Source: Maribellus sediminis (GTDB lineage Bacteria > Bacteroidota > Bacteroidia > Bacteroidales > Prolixibacteraceae). Taken from it: DNA of 64,000 bases. The DNA is taken from NCBI RefSeq assembly GCF_011799805.1, contig NZ_WXUB01000008.1:81584-145583 (forward strand). The letters are read 5' to 3'. The position numbers were made by a program, and so were the translations under genes. The notes below the pieces were generated by a model. The model did no database searches and was not told the DNA's origin. It saw only the letters and a program-made list of their open reading frames with translations. Below are positions 43,840-53,546 of this stretch, one piece after another (the first letter of the stretch is position 1; each line of letters starts with the position of its first letter).

Positions 43840-44981
43840 TAAGCTTCGGTGACTTTTAATTTATTAATGACCGGATTCGCGTAAACTTTTAGGAAGCGCT
43901 CCTGTAAATCGGTAATTGGATAATCGATGTTAACCATCGCTTGCTCAACCATTATTTCAAATTTCTTCTGCTCTTCTGCCGTGTACTTGTCTTTAAAGCG
44001 GTGTTCCTGCATCAGCATATCGTAAGCCACGTAATTGCTTGGCCACAGTTTGAAGTTTTTGTAGATCTGTGTATCGATCATTTCCGCAATGCTGCGGATG
44101 TATTTATTGCGTTGTTCGTTATTTTCGGCCAGTGCAAAGTTGGTTTTAATAGGATCTCCAAATGCAAACCGGATGTTTCCTTTTGGCGCAAACATTCCCA
44201 TCGACATACTTTTCAAATCGTCTTTATTGGTTTTTAGTTCGCCGTAATGTTCAACTTTTATCAGCTCTTTCAGCTTTGTTAAACCACAGGGTTCAATTTC
44301 GTAGGAGATAGAAACCGGAACAATGTTAAGTTCGTTGAATCCATCGGAAATACCACCTTTGTTGCTCATGTTCAGCATCTTCAAAACGCTGTCCTGTGTT
44401 TTGTCGAAGCCGTCTTTGGTGCGTCCTTCACGCTGTGCTATCCAAATCGACATTTTATCCTCGGTGATCGATTTACGTATGAACTGCGAAACTTTTTTTG
44501 AAGCCATCATCAGCTCACGTGGTGGCAAGCTCCGTTTTATAATGAAAGAGCGGTTCAGCTTTACGGTATGCTCTATCCATTCATACAATAACAGATTGTC
44601 GCCGATGGCTATTTGCGTGGTGTTCATCCCATTCTCGAAAATCAGGAAATTGAGCAAAGCCGCATCCAGAATAATGTCGCGGTGATTGGAAATGAACAGG
44701 TAGGGTGTTTTTTTATCCAGTTTGTCTATTCCGGTACACTGTAACCCTCGCGAGGTTTTATCGACCAGCCAGTGAAGCAGGTCGTAAATGAACACACCCT
44801 GCAATTGCTTTACACTGCGCACACGGCGAAGCTGAAATTTTACCATTTGTACTTTTGGGCGGTTTTTGAACAAATGCAGCAACACCTCGTCAAAGGTTTT
44901 GTCCTTCAGCAGGACGCGCATTTTTTCTTTTACCTCCGAGTCGTAGTAGGGGCGAATATCATCGAAATCGTAGCTTACCAT
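43839..44981 (-). CDS. lysophospholipid acyltransferase family protein
   Basis: A 380-aa protein of the PlsC/LPLAT superfamily. NHRDIILDAALLN carries the catalytic His and Asp, here with five residues between them rather than four. A second block reads IWIAQREGRTKDG, matching the EGTR-type glycerol-phosphate site. It probably acylates lysophosphatidate or a related lipid at the inner membrane. ATG 44981 chosen; a TTG 6 nt upstream is in frame. Translation is coupled to the HAD gene. Confidence 0.85.
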   Translation of the reverse strand: MVSYDFDDIRPYYDSEVKEKMRVLLKDKTFDEVLLHLFKNRPKVQMVKFQLRRVRSVKQLQGVFIYDLLHWLVDKTSRGLQCTGIDKLDKKTPYLFISNHRDIILDAALLNFLIFENGMNTTQIAIGDNLLLYEWIEHTVKLNRSFIIKRSLPPRELMMASKKVSQFIRKSITEDKMSIWIAQREGRTKDGFDKTQDSVLKMLNMSNKGGISDGFNELNIVPVSISYEIEPCGLTKLKELIKVEHYGELKTNKDDLKSMSMGMFAPKGNIRFAFGDPIKTNFALAENNEQRNKYIRSIAEMIDTQIYKNFKLWPSNYVAYDMLMQEHRFKDKYTAEEQKKFEIMVEQAMVNIDYPITDLQERFLKVYANPVINKLKVTEA

Positions 44982-45021
44982 GCACAATTAATTTTAGCAC
45001 AACAAAGTAACACATTCGCGT

Positions 45022-47064
45022 TTAGAATTTCAACCTTAACTGCATTTTTAGTTCGGTTTTGTTGTTCCCTTCTATTTCGTTGTAGCCCGAGCTGATTACA
45101 TCCCTGTCGGTCCAGTGAGTATTGGCGAACTTTAGCCAGCATTCCAGGTTCTTGCTGAATCCGTATTTCAGGTTCAGATAAGTTCGAAAACCTTTCCCGT
45201 AGTACGCCGGCACCGAGAAGGTGTAAAGCAGGTCGTTTTCGTAGGCGTAAATTCTCGAGTCGTAGCTTTCAGTGGAAAACCAGGCAAAACGTGCATTTAA
45301 ATTCAAGGGCAGTTTTTCCGGTGAGTACTGGATGTCCTGAAAAATCATAACACCATTTTCTGAATTTTCTTCGGTGTAGAAAACATGTTCCAGTCTCGTT
45401 TTTAGGTTGAATTTATCGGAAAGCCGGTAGTCAAGATGCAGCCGGAGTTTTTGAGTACGTTCAGGAATATCGATATAGATTTTATCGGCTTTGAATTTGT
45501 TGTTTTTCTCTTCGTTTTTAAAACGCAGGTAAAAGCTGAAGCTGTCGGAAATGCGAACATCGGCTTGCGCAAAAATGTCCCAACCGTTTGATGGACCCGC
45601 TGTGGAATAATCGATCCATTTCGATTCGTAAACGTCGGAATAGACCGAAAGCGTCACAAATTTTACAGGAAGTATTCGGGTGCCGAAATATAAGCCCGAT
45701 TCATTACTGGTGTTGGTGCCATCTGCAAAAGTGTTGGCCCACAAAGCGTGGTAATTTTTATCGAAATGACGAAACAGGGCCGAAAAACTGAGTTGATCGT
45801 TCACCCGTGCAACGACTCCCTGAATAACTGCCTTCCCTTTCGATTTCGACATTGCTGCTTCCCCAAAAAGCTGGTATTTTCCTTTGCTGAACAGGTAATC
45901 GATACTGCCGGTGTAATTTTCATCGCCCGAAAAACGAAACTGATTATAAAGCTGATCGCTACGCATATAGGGCATATCGAAATGCTGGTACACCAGGTTG
46001 GCTCCAATTTTCAAATGATCAAAATGCAGCGAAAGAACACTCCCTGCATCGCTTGTTCTTACTGATTTTTCATCGTCAATTTCACTTTGTGTGCGGTGGT
46101 AGCCCGAAGTTTGCAGGCTGGTAAAATGTTCAATTCCGTTTACATTGGATTCAATGTTTCCGTCGGCTTTTTTATGCGATCCAAAAATACTAAGTGTAAG
46201 TTTGCCAAAATCCAGTGTTGCGGCAGCACCCCTGAAAAATGCATTTTCGTTAACCGAAGTGTAGGGTCGTATGCCCTGTCCGGTTTTTGAAATTGAAAGA
46301 ATGTCGGATGATTTACCGGTAGTATAGCCCTGCCATAAAGTGAGTCCTTGCCCGGCGCGTACCAGAAAATCGCCAACAACAAACTGCCGGACAGTTTTTC
46401 CGGGTTTTATGCTAATGTGAGCCGAATAATAATCAAATCCCTGTTTGTTCGATCCCTGAAAAAAGGCTTCCCCGGGATCTTTCTCTGCCGTAAAACCTGC
46501 CGAAAATTTTTCTCTCGTTTGGTAATGGTAACGGGCGTAGTAACGATAGCGGTTACCTTCGTAGGGTGTGGTTCCGTCTTCTTTTTCCTGATATCCTCTG
46601 GCTTTCTGCAAAGTGCCGAGTCCGCGCAGGATGGCTTCGTGTCTTCCGTTTTTAAGTTCTTGTTTCAAGGTAGGCTTTTGTTCTTCGACGGGACCGAATT
46701 CAACAAACGGTTCCATTTTTTGTAAGATATCCGGCGTTAATCCATCAATTACATTCAATTCATAAATGCTGTAAACGGGGCCAAAAGACTTTACGTATTC
46801 CAGCAAATTATTGATTTGAACAGGATTCAAAAGGTATAGTCGGGATAATTCTTCGGCAGTGGTAGAGTTAATATTGATCGGATGTTCGAGCAAGCTTTCC
46901 AAATCTTCGATGATCAAGGCAACATCAGTTCCTTCTTCAATATTTTCGAGGTGCGATTCGATGATGGCCTCGATCATTTGCTGCGGATTATTTTCCTGGG
47001 CGGCAACCGAAAAGGATAAAGTGATTGCTAAAAGCGCGACAATATTTTTTAGTAGCGCCTTCAT
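45022..47064 (-). CDS. outer-membrane beta-barrel protein with helix-hairpin-helix N-terminus
   Basis: A 680-aa exported protein. After a signal peptide (to about residue 23, ending AAQ), a helical region contains a ComEA-like helix-hairpin-helix motif (HPININSTTAEELSRLYLLNPVQINNLLEY). From about 130 on it is rich in alternating aromatic/polar strands and ends LQLRLKF-style, typical of an outer-membrane beta-barrel. The combination is known in Bacteroidetes but its role is not. It starts at the ATG that overlaps the stop of the preceding barrel gene (TGATG), so both are translated together. Confidence 0.78.
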   Translation of the reverse strand: MKALLKNIVALLAITLSFSVAAQENNPQQMIEAIIESHLENIEEGTDVALIIEDLESLLEHPININSTTAEELSRLYLLNPVQINNLLEYVKSFGPVYSIYELNVIDGLTPDILQKMEPFVEFGPVEEQKPTLKQELKNGRHEAILRGLGTLQKARGYQEKEDGTTPYEGNRYRYYARYHYQTREKFSAGFTAEKDPGEAFFQGSNKQGFDYYSAHISIKPGKTVRQFVVGDFLVRAGQGLTLWQGYTTGKSSDILSISKTGQGIRPYTSVNENAFFRGAAATLDFGKLTLSIFGSHKKADGNIESNVNGIEHFTSLQTSGYHRTQSEIDDEKSVRTSDAGSVLSLHFDHLKIGANLVYQHFDMPYMRSDQLYNQFRFSGDENYTGSIDYLFSKGKYQLFGEAAMSKSKGKAVIQGVVARVNDQLSFSALFRHFDKNYHALWANTFADGTNTSNESGLYFGTRILPVKFVTLSVYSDVYESKWIDYSTAGPSNGWDIFAQADVRISDSFSFYLRFKNEEKNNKFKADKIYIDIPERTQKLRLHLDYRLSDKFNLKTRLEHVFYTEENSENGVMIFQDIQYSPEKLPLNLNARFAWFSTESYDSRIYAYENDLLYTFSVPAYYGKGFRTYLNLKYGFSKNLECWLKFANTHWTDRDVISSGYNEIEGNNKTELKMQLRLKF

Positions 47065-47879
47065 CACAATTTGTAATTTATGGAAACCGAAGGTGTGAAA
47101 CCTAGATTGCCGTGGTAGCTAAAAGCAATATCTGTGCTAAATTTCCCAAATGAATAACCCAGACCGGAGGAAATTTGTACCGGCCTTCCTGAAACCCCAA
47201 ACCGTAAAGCCAGGTTTTTAACGAGGTAAAATTCAAGTCCTGCTTTTACTTGTGCGTCGCTATTGGTGTTCTTTTGAATTTCAAAAGAAACCAGGCTTTT
47301 ATCTGCAAACTGATAATGGCCACCGATTCTTAAAATAAGCGGCAACTTTTGTTTGCCAAATGCAGTTTCGAAACCGTTCATTACCGGATTGAAAACATGC
47401 ATGGCCAGTGTAAGTTCTTTTGTGGTTTGATAACTGGCTCCGGCTTCAAAAGTTGGAAATCCTTTAGCGCCATCATTTTCAGGGAAACGGTATAGGAAAT
47501 AATCGAGTTGCAACGCGGCACTTAATCGCTGCGAAAGCTTTTTGGAATAAGCCAGTCCCAGCTTGCTTTCTTTGTAAGTGCCTTTTCCGAGTTGATAAAA
47601 ACTGAATCCGACAGTGCCCCGAATGGCGGGCATGTTAACGGTTCCGGCAGCCAGTGAAAGTTCATCAACAAGGTATCTCGATTCGTAAAAAACACCTGCC
47701 GAAAAAGCTTCAAGTTGGGATAATGTTGCCTGATTGTGAAAGGTGCTCCACACATCGCTTACCGAAACAAAGGCATTGGATAAAGCCACTGCACGAGCAC
47801 CCGCCGGATAATTTTCGGTTCCACAAACAGAAAGGTAGCTGAATACCGTAATAATGAGTATTTGAAAGGGCTTTCTCAT
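47064..47879 (-). CDS. PorV/PorQ-like outer-membrane barrel protein
   Basis: A 271-aa protein with a signal peptide (to about residue 20) and a beta-barrel body. YPAGARAVALSNAFVSVSDVWSTFHNQATLS is the plug-like N-terminal motif of the PorV/PorQ/FadL-like family linked to the type IX secretion system. It ends NYKL as the last strand. It precedes and overlaps the HHH-barrel gene by one base, so the two probably work together at the outer membrane. Confidence 0.75.
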   Translation of the reverse strand: MRKPFQILIITVFSYLSVCGTENYPAGARAVALSNAFVSVSDVWSTFHNQATLSQLEAFSAGVFYESRYLVDELSLAAGTVNMPAIRGTVGFSFYQLGKGTYKESKLGLAYSKKLSQRLSAALQLDYFLYRFPENDGAKGFPTFEAGASYQTTKELTLAMHVFNPVMNGFETAFGKQKLPLILRIGGHYQFADKSLVSFEIQKNTNSDAQVKAGLEFYLVKNLALRFGVSGRPVQISSGLGYSFGKFSTDIAFSYHGNLGFTPSVSINYKL

Positions 47880-47924
47880 GAAAAACCGTGTTCAAAAGGT
47901 GGCTACATAAGTTACAAAAACAAA

Positions 47925-47957
47925 AAAGAGGTATGTTGTTAAAACACACCTCTTTAA
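47925..47957 (-). terminator. purE terminator
   Basis: On the minus strand AAAGAGGTGTGT pairs with ACATACCTCTTT around TTTAACA, and TTTTTTG follows. Confidence 0.85.
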
Positions 47958-47980
47958 AGGTACAAAATATTTTGTTCAAT

Positions 47981-48487
47981 CTAGTTTGTCTTGAACTTGT
48001 ATTTTACTTCCGACAGGTCCTGATTGGCTTTTACGATCTTTTTCTTCAATGATTCTTTATAACTGACCATTTTCTGCATCAGTTCCTCGTCGCCGGTTGC
48101 CATCATTTGAACAGCCAGAATAGCGGCGTTCATGGCGCCGTCAACCGCAACTGTTGCTACCGGAATTCCCGGAGGCATTTGCAGAATGGCAAGGATCGAA
48201 TCGAAGCCGGCAAGACTGGCATTGATCGGAACTCCGATAACTGGTAGCGGAGTCATTGCTGCGATTACTCCCGGTAAATGTGCTGCCATTCCGGCACCTG
48301 CAATTATTACTTTAATTCCTCTGTCTTTGGCACCTTTGGCGAAAGTTTCAACCGCTTCAGGTGTACGATGAGCCGACAGTGCGTTAATCTCAAACGGAAT
48401 TTCGAACTCATCGAATAATTTGGCAGCTTTTTCCATCACACTCAGGTCGGATGTGCTACCCATGATAATGCTAACTTTTGGTGTCAT
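47981..48487 (-). CDS. purE: N5-carboxyaminoimidazole ribonucleotide mutase
   Basis: A 168-aa class I PurE that moves the carboxyl group of N5-CAIR to form CAIR in purine synthesis. GSTSDLSVMEKAA and NALSAHRTPE form the nucleotide and catalytic site (His in SAHR), and AGMAAHLPGVIAAMTPLPVIGVP the core. Full length. No purK in view. It is divergent from hpt. Confidence 0.95.
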   Translation of the reverse strand: MTPKVSIIMGSTSDLSVMEKAAKLFDEFEIPFEINALSAHRTPEAVETFAKGAKDRGIKVIIAGAGMAAHLPGVIAAMTPLPVIGVPINASLAGFDSILAILQMPPGIPVATVAVDGAMNAAILAVQMMATGDEELMQKMVSYKESLKKKIVKANQDLSEVKYKFKTN

Positions 48488-48592
48488 ATTTAAATTATTG
48501 TTTCTGTTAGTCCAATTGTTTTTGTTATTTTGTAGCTCATTGTGCAGGCAAATTTAAGTCAATTTGAGAATTAATAAAAATCAATCGAATAT

Positions 48593-49132
48593 ATGAAGCA
48601 GGTCAGGATACATGATAAAGAGTTCAAACTATTTATTTCGCACGAAAAGATTCAGTCGGTGATAGATGATATGGCGGAAAAAATGAATCAGGAACTTGCC
48701 GGAAAAGATCCGTTATTCTTGTGTATTTTGAATGGATCTTTTGTGTTTGCAGCCGATCTTTTTAAGCGTATTAAATTTGTTGAGGCTGAAATTTCATTTG
48801 TAAAACTTGCTTCGTATGCTGGCGACCACACCACCGGGACAGTGAAACAACTTATCGGGTTGAACGAAAATATTGAAGGAAGAACGGTAGTGGTGCTCGA
48901 GGATATTGTTGATACCGGTATCACCATTGAAAATATCCACCAGCAACTTGATGGAATGAATCCTAAGGAAGTGCAGGTTGCAACTTTGCTATTGAAGCCT
49001 GATGCGCTTCAACGTGAAGTTAACCTGAAATACGTAGGCATTGAAATTCCCAACGATTTTATTGTAGGCTATGGTTTGGATTACGACGGGCTGGGACGAA
49101 ATTTGATCGACATTTATACCGTGATAAAATAA
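48593..49132 (+). CDS. hpt: hypoxanthine phosphoribosyltransferase
   Basis: A 179-aa purine-salvage enzyme converting hypoxanthine or guanine and PRPP to IMP or GMP. The PRPP site reads VVVLEDIVDTGITIENI near 102-118, and the N-terminal flexible loop contains LKLIS-like KLASYAGDHTTG. It leads the rightward group hpt, adk, obgE, PAP2, MutS-like. Confidence 0.94.
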   Translation: MKQVRIHDKEFKLFISHEKIQSVIDDMAEKMNQELAGKDPLFLCILNGSFVFAADLFKRIKFVEAEISFVKLASYAGDHTTGTVKQLIGLNENIEGRTVVVLEDIVDTGITIENIHQQLDGMNPKEVQVATLLLKPDALQREVNLKYVGIEIPNDFIVGYGLDYDGLGRNLIDIYTVIK

Positions 49133-49149
49133 CCAAAATCAAATTCAAC

Positions 49150-49737
49150 ATGTTAAATCTTGTACTGTTTGGGCCGCCGGGTGCCGGAAAAGGTACACAG
49201 GCCGAATTTCTGATCAATACTTTTAACCTGATTCACATTTCTACCGGGGAGTTGCTGCGTAGCGAAATTGCTGCCGGTACCGAATTGGGGAAAATTGCCA
49301 ACCAATTTATGGCTAAAGGCGAGTTGGTGTCGGATGATGTGGTGATAGAAATGATAAAAGGAAAAATCAACGATAATCCGGAAGCCAAAGGATTTATTTT
49401 TGATGGCTTTCCCCGGACTGTCGATCAGGCTGTTGCGCTTGATCGTTTGCTGAATGAAAAGGGAACTCCTGTTTCAGCAATGTTGTGTCTCGAGGTTGAA
49501 AAGGAAGAACTGATTAATCGTTTGTTGGGCCGTGGTAAAATTTCGGGTAGGGCAGACGATCAAAGCCAGAAAATCATTGAAAACCGCATCGAGGTTTATC
49601 GAAATAAAACAGAACCCATTATTGAATATTACAGCGAGCAAAACAAGCATCACGATATAAAGGGAATGGGAACGATAGAGGAGATTGCTGAAAGACTTAT
49701 TAAGAAGGTCGAGAGCTTGTATAATAAACAGATGTAA
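49150..49737 (+). CDS. adk: adenylate kinase
   Basis: A 195-aa kinase catalysing ATP + AMP = 2 ADP. P-loop GPPGAGKGTQAEF at 7-19; AMP site STGELLRSEIAAG; FDGFPRTVDQA near 81-91. The LID is the short type without zinc cysteines (GRGKISGRADDQ). It lies 17 nt after hpt and 59 nt before obgE. Confidence 0.96.
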   Translation: MLNLVLFGPPGAGKGTQAEFLINTFNLIHISTGELLRSEIAAGTELGKIANQFMAKGELVSDDVVIEMIKGKINDNPEAKGFIFDGFPRTVDQAVALDRLLNEKGTPVSAMLCLEVEKEELINRLLGRGKISGRADDQSQKIIENRIEVYRNKTEPIIEYYSEQNKHHDIKGMGTIEEIAERLIKKVESLYNKQM

Positions 49738-49796
49738 GCGGGGAATTTGAAATGCGGGTATAATTTGCCCAAGATTAAAAATCGAATAACAGGAAT

Positions 49797-50786
49797 ATGG
49801 CCGAGACGAATTTTGTGGATTATGTACGGATTCATTGTAAATCCGGAATGGGGGGAGCAGGTTCAGCGCATCTGCGAAGGGAGAAATACATCCCTAAAGG
49901 AGGACCTGATGGTGGAGATGGTGGCCGTGGAGGACATATTATCCTGGAAGGAAACCAGCACATGTGGACTTTGCTGCACCTGAAATATAAGAAGCACATT
50001 AAAGCCGGAAACGGCGAATCAGGGGGGAAACAAAGAAGTACCGGTGCCGACGGCGAAGATGTTATTCTGGAAGTGCCGCTGGGAACTATAGCCCGCGATG
50101 GGGAAACAGGAGAGTTTTTGTTTGAAATTACCTCACACGGCGAAAGCAAAGTGCTGATGAAGGGTGGCCGTGGCGGTTTGGGAAACGATCATTTTAAATC
50201 ATCTACCAATCAAACACCACGTTTCGCACAACCCGGAGAAGAAGGAGAAGAAGGCTGGAAAATTCTGGAATTGAAAGTGCTGGCCGATGTTGGCCTGGTA
50301 GGCTTTCCGAGTTCTGGTAAGTCGACCTTACTTTCGGTGGTTACCGCAGCAAAACCAAAAATTGCAGAATACCACTTTACTACGCTGGTACCCAACCTTG
50401 GGATTGTTGGACACCGCGAACAACGGTCGTTCATCATGGCCGATATTCCCGGAATTATTGAAGGTGCGCACGAAGGAAAAGGTCTTGGCCTGCGCTTTTT
50501 AAGACACATAGAGCGAAACTCGATGCTGTTGTTCATGGTTCCGGCTGATAGCAAGGATCACTTAAAAGAATATAAAATTTTGTTGAGCGAGCTTGAAAAG
50601 TTTAATCCTGAGTTACTCGATAAACAGCGCTTCCTGGCAATTAGTAAGGCTGATATGCTCGATGAAGATCTGATGAAGGAGATCAGTGCAGAACTAAAAG
50701 GCATTCCGCACATGTATTTCTCTTCGGTAACAGGGATGAATATTCAGGTTTTAAAAGATAAAATTTGGGAGATATTAAATAGCTAA
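49797..50786 (+). CDS. obgE: GTPase Obg
   Basis: A 329-aa GTPase that associates with the large ribosomal subunit. The glycine-rich Obg fold ([15 protein letters not shown]..., [12 protein letters not shown]) is at 15-50. The G domain has G1 [11 protein letters not shown]3 DIPGIIEG, G4 AISKADML and G5 SSVTG. The C-terminal OCT domain is absent, as in other short Obg proteins of this phylum. The next gene starts on its last base (TAATG). Confidence 0.96.
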   Translation: MAETNFVDYVRIHCKSGMGGAGSAHLRREKYIPKGGPDGGDGGRGGHIILEGNQHMWTLLHLKYKKHIKAGNGESGGKQRSTGADGEDVILEVPLGTIARDGETGEFLFEITSHGESKVLMKGGRGGLGNDHFKSSTNQTPRFAQPGEEGEEGWKILELKVLADVGLVGFPSSGKSTLLSVVTAAKPKIAEYHFTTLVPNLGIVGHREQRSFIMADIPGIIEGAHEGKGLGLRFLRHIERNSMLLFMVPADSKDHLKEYKILLSELEKFNPELLDKQRFLAISKADMLDEDLMKEISAELKGIPHMYFSSVTGMNIQVLKDKIWEILNS

Positions 50787-51478
50787 TGGCGGTTTTGCAA
50801 AATATTCTTGAATGGGATAAAGAGTTGTTCCTGTATTTAAACAGTTTTCACAGCGATTTTTGGGATACCATTATGTTGATGGTTACCCGCAAGGAAACCT
50901 GGATCCCGCTTTATGTAATCATTCTCTGGTATTTCATACGAAATTACCGGACAAAATCCATTCTTATAATTGTCGGACTTGCTTTGCTGGTGCTGGGTAG
51001 CGATCAACTGGCCGGCTTGCTTAAAATCACCATTCAGCGGCTTCGTCCGGTGCACGATCCGGGTATTGAAAGCATGGTGCACAATGTGTTGCGAAAAGGT
51101 GGTTTGTATGGTTTTGTGTCGGCACACGCTGCCAATTCTGTAGCCATCCTGGTTTTTACTTCGCGCATATTTAAAAGCCGCGGTTATTATTTTTTAATGC
51201 TGGTGTGGACCCTGATGTTTTGTTATTCGCGCATCTATTCCGGCGTCCACTATCCGCTCGATTTGCTTGGTGGAGCGTTGTTGGGATGGGGAGTCGGCTA
51301 TGCGATTTTTAAGCTGGTGATGTTTATTGAAAACCACTTCTTTTACACGCGCTCACCAAAAATCGAAAAGACAGCGCTGCATTCCGATCAGTCAGGAATA
51401 ATCTGGTTGGTTTTTAGTGTGCTGTTGGTCACCGTGTTTATCGTTTCTTACCTGCTTCATCATTACAACTACTTGTAA
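50786..51478 (+). CDS. PAP2-family membrane phosphatase
   Basis: A 230-aa multi-pass membrane phosphatase. The three PAP2 motifs are visible: KITIQRLRP, FVSAHAANS and RIYSGVHYPLDLL, supplying the catalytic His residues. Likely substrates are undecaprenyl pyrophosphate or phosphatidyl-glycerophosphate type lipids. Translation is coupled to obgE upstream (TAATG), and the MutS-like gene starts directly after its stop. Confidence 0.88.
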   Translation: MAVLQNILEWDKELFLYLNSFHSDFWDTIMLMVTRKETWIPLYVIILWYFIRNYRTKSILIIVGLALLVLGSDQLAGLLKITIQRLRPVHDPGIESMVHNVLRKGGLYGFVSAHAANSVAILVFTSRIFKSRGYYFLMLVWTLMFCYSRIYSGVHYPLDLLGGALLGWGVGYAIFKLVMFIENHFFYTRSPKIEKTALHSDQSGIIWLVFSVLLVTVFIVSYLLHHYNYL

Positions 51479-53257
51479 ATGACAAAGCCGCTTGATTTTT
51501 ATCGAAAAAAACTCGACGAATATTCATCCGAATCATCGCGTTTAACAGTAAGCATTAGAAGATTCGCCTGGTATCGGTTTCTGGCATTTGTTCTGATTTT
51601 TGTTCCGGTAATTGTTTTTGGTCTTAGCTGGATCAACGGAGCGATCAGTTTGCTTTTCCTGGTACTGTTTTTCTACCTTATAAAAGTGAATATTGAACTG
51701 GATAAACGCCGAAAAAGAGCAGCTGTTCTGAAGGAAATGGTTGAAGCTGAATTGAAGGCACTCGATCATTCGTTTTTGCATTTTAACAGCGGTAGCGAGT
51801 TTTTGGATGCCGATCACTTTTATGCGTACGACCTCGATCTTTTTGGAGACGGTTCGGTGTTTCAGTTTTTAAATCGCACATCAACTTTTGGCGGTAAAAA
51901 CCGGCTGGCTAACTACTTGCTTCGGCCTGATAAAGATGCCGCCGAAATCAGGCAGCGACAGGCAGCAGTTGCTGAGTTGTCAAAAATGCCACAGTGGCGT
52001 TTAGACTTTCTTGCCGATGGGAATTTGTTTGATGAAAGCGAGCAAATGACCGCTGAGTTGCAGGCCTGGTCGGAGACAGAATTGGATTTAAACGGACCGG
52101 AAACGATAAAATGGCTGATTCGTGTAGTTCCCTTTTTTACGGTGATTGCGGTTCTTCCTGCAGTGTTCGGAATGTCGAATTTATACCTCTCGGTTTTTGT
52201 TTTGCTGCAGTGGTCGCTCATGTCGGTGTACTGGAAGCGAATCTCGTATTTCTATCGCTTTTTCGGACGAAAATCAGAATTGCTGGCCAAGTACATGAAC
52301 CTGCTTGCCAGAATTGAGCAGACCGATTTCAAGTCAGAAAAACTCTTCGACCTGCAAAAACAAATTAAAGAACCTTCAGCAGGAAAGGCCTTTCAAGAGC
52401 TGAAGAATCTGGTAAAGCAATTCGAATACCGCGGGAATCTGCTCGTCGGATTTTTTCTGAATTCATTTTTTACCTGGGATATTCGTTGTGTTTACCGGCT
52501 TTGGAAGTGGCACGGCCTGCATCATAAACACCTGGCAAAATGGCTGGAAGTCGTCGCCGAATTCGATGCCTTAATCAGCCTTTCGAATTATGCGAATAAT
52601 CATCCGGCATCTATTTTTCCTGAAGTGGTAGAAGACGAATTTCTTTATTCAGCCAAAGATCTGGGGCATCCGTTGCTGAACCCTTCCAAAATGGTTCGTA
52701 ATGATCTGGAGATAAACGGTTATTCAAAGGTGTTAATCGTTACCGGTGCAAACATGGCCGGGAAAAGTACATTTTTGCGTACGGTTGGCGTTAATCTTGT
52801 GCTGGCCGAAGCAGGAGCACCGGTTTGTGCCACGGAAATGCAGTTCACGCCAATCGATATTTATACCAACATGCGAACAACCGATTCGTTGCTGAAAGAT
52901 GAATCGTACTTTTTTGCTGAATTGAAGCGCATAAAAACCATTCTCGACCACCTTAAAAACGGTGAGCGCTATTTTGTGATTCTCGACGAGATGTTAAAAG
53001 GAACAAATTCCGTCGACAAACTGAACGGCTCCAAAGAGTTGATTCGCAAGCTTGTACAGCTGTATTCGGTTTCCCTGATTGCCACCCACGACCTGAAACT
53101 GAGTGAACTGGAGCAGGAGTTTCCCGGGAAGGTTTCCAACACCTGTTTCGAGATCAGGATTGAAAACAACGAGCTGATTTTCGATTATAAGTTATCAGCC
53201 GGTGTGACCAAAACAATGAACGCCACTTTCCTGATGAGAAAGATTGGGATAATTTAG
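51479..53257 (+). CDS. MutS-like membrane-associated ATPase
   Basis: A 592-aa protein with two hydrophobic helices near 33-68 and two near 215-255, and a C-terminal MutS ATPase domain: Walker A TGANMAGKSTFLRTVG at about 421-436, ILDEMLKGTNSVDK as Walker B and signature. The DNA-clamp and mismatch domains of MutS are absent. Relatives are common in Bacteroidetes as a MutS family protein. Its role is unknown; mismatch repair is unlikely. It follows the PAP2 gene without a gap. Confidence 0.85.
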   Translation: MTKPLDFYRKKLDEYSSESSRLTVSIRRFAWYRFLAFVLIFVPVIVFGLSWINGAISLLFLVLFFYLIKVNIELDKRRKRAAVLKEMVEAELKALDHSFLHFNSGSEFLDADHFYAYDLDLFGDGSVFQFLNRTSTFGGKNRLANYLLRPDKDAAEIRQRQAAVAELSKMPQWRLDFLADGNLFDESEQMTAELQAWSETELDLNGPETIKWLIRVVPFFTVIAVLPAVFGMSNLYLSVFVLLQWSLMSVYWKRISYFYRFFGRKSELLAKYMNLLARIEQTDFKSEKLFDLQKQIKEPSAGKAFQELKNLVKQFEYRGNLLVGFFLNSFFTWDIRCVYRLWKWHGLHHKHLAKWLEVVAEFDALISLSNYANNHPASIFPEVVEDEFLYSAKDLGHPLLNPSKMVRNDLEINGYSKVLIVTGANMAGKSTFLRTVGVNLVLAEAGAPVCATEMQFTPIDIYTNMRTTDSLLKDESYFFAELKRIKTILDHLKNGERYFVILDEMLKGTNSVDKLNGSKELIRKLVQLYSVSLIATHDLKLSELEQEFPGKVSNTCFEIRIENNELIFDYKLSAGVTKTMNATFLMRKIGII

Positions 53258-53426
53258 TTTAAAGTTCAGAGTTCGTAGTTTAGAGTCAGGGATTAAAAGT
53301 ATTGAAATCGCCTTCGCTTTTTCCGCTATTTAAAGCCATTTTAGCGGCGTACTTATTCACTATTTTTCAACTATGAATTGTTAGTTAATGAACCCCCGGA
53401 AACGGTGGAAAACATCATGATTTAAT
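53258..53426. repeat. intergenic region with degenerate repeat
   Basis: AGTTTAAAGTTCAGAGTTC-type sequence (53259-53292) made of GTTT/GTTC units, as often found between Bacteroidetes genes. No ORF was seen. Confidence 0.35.
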
Positions 53427-53434
53427 TATATTTG
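53427..53434 (+). promoter_or_regulatory. topoisomerase IV -7 element
   Basis: TATATTTG, an exact TAnnTTTG, about 112 nt before parE. A true Shine-Dalgarno-like AGGAG lies 8 nt before the parE ATG, unusual for this phylum. Confidence 0.5.
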
Positions 53435-53546
53435 TGGCAAGCCGGTGAATTCCGCAGTTATTTGAAATAGACGACACCCCAAACTTTTCAATTTCATATA
53501 ATAGTTGGCGTTCACTTAGTATAAGGCAGGATTCAGGAGAAAAAAT

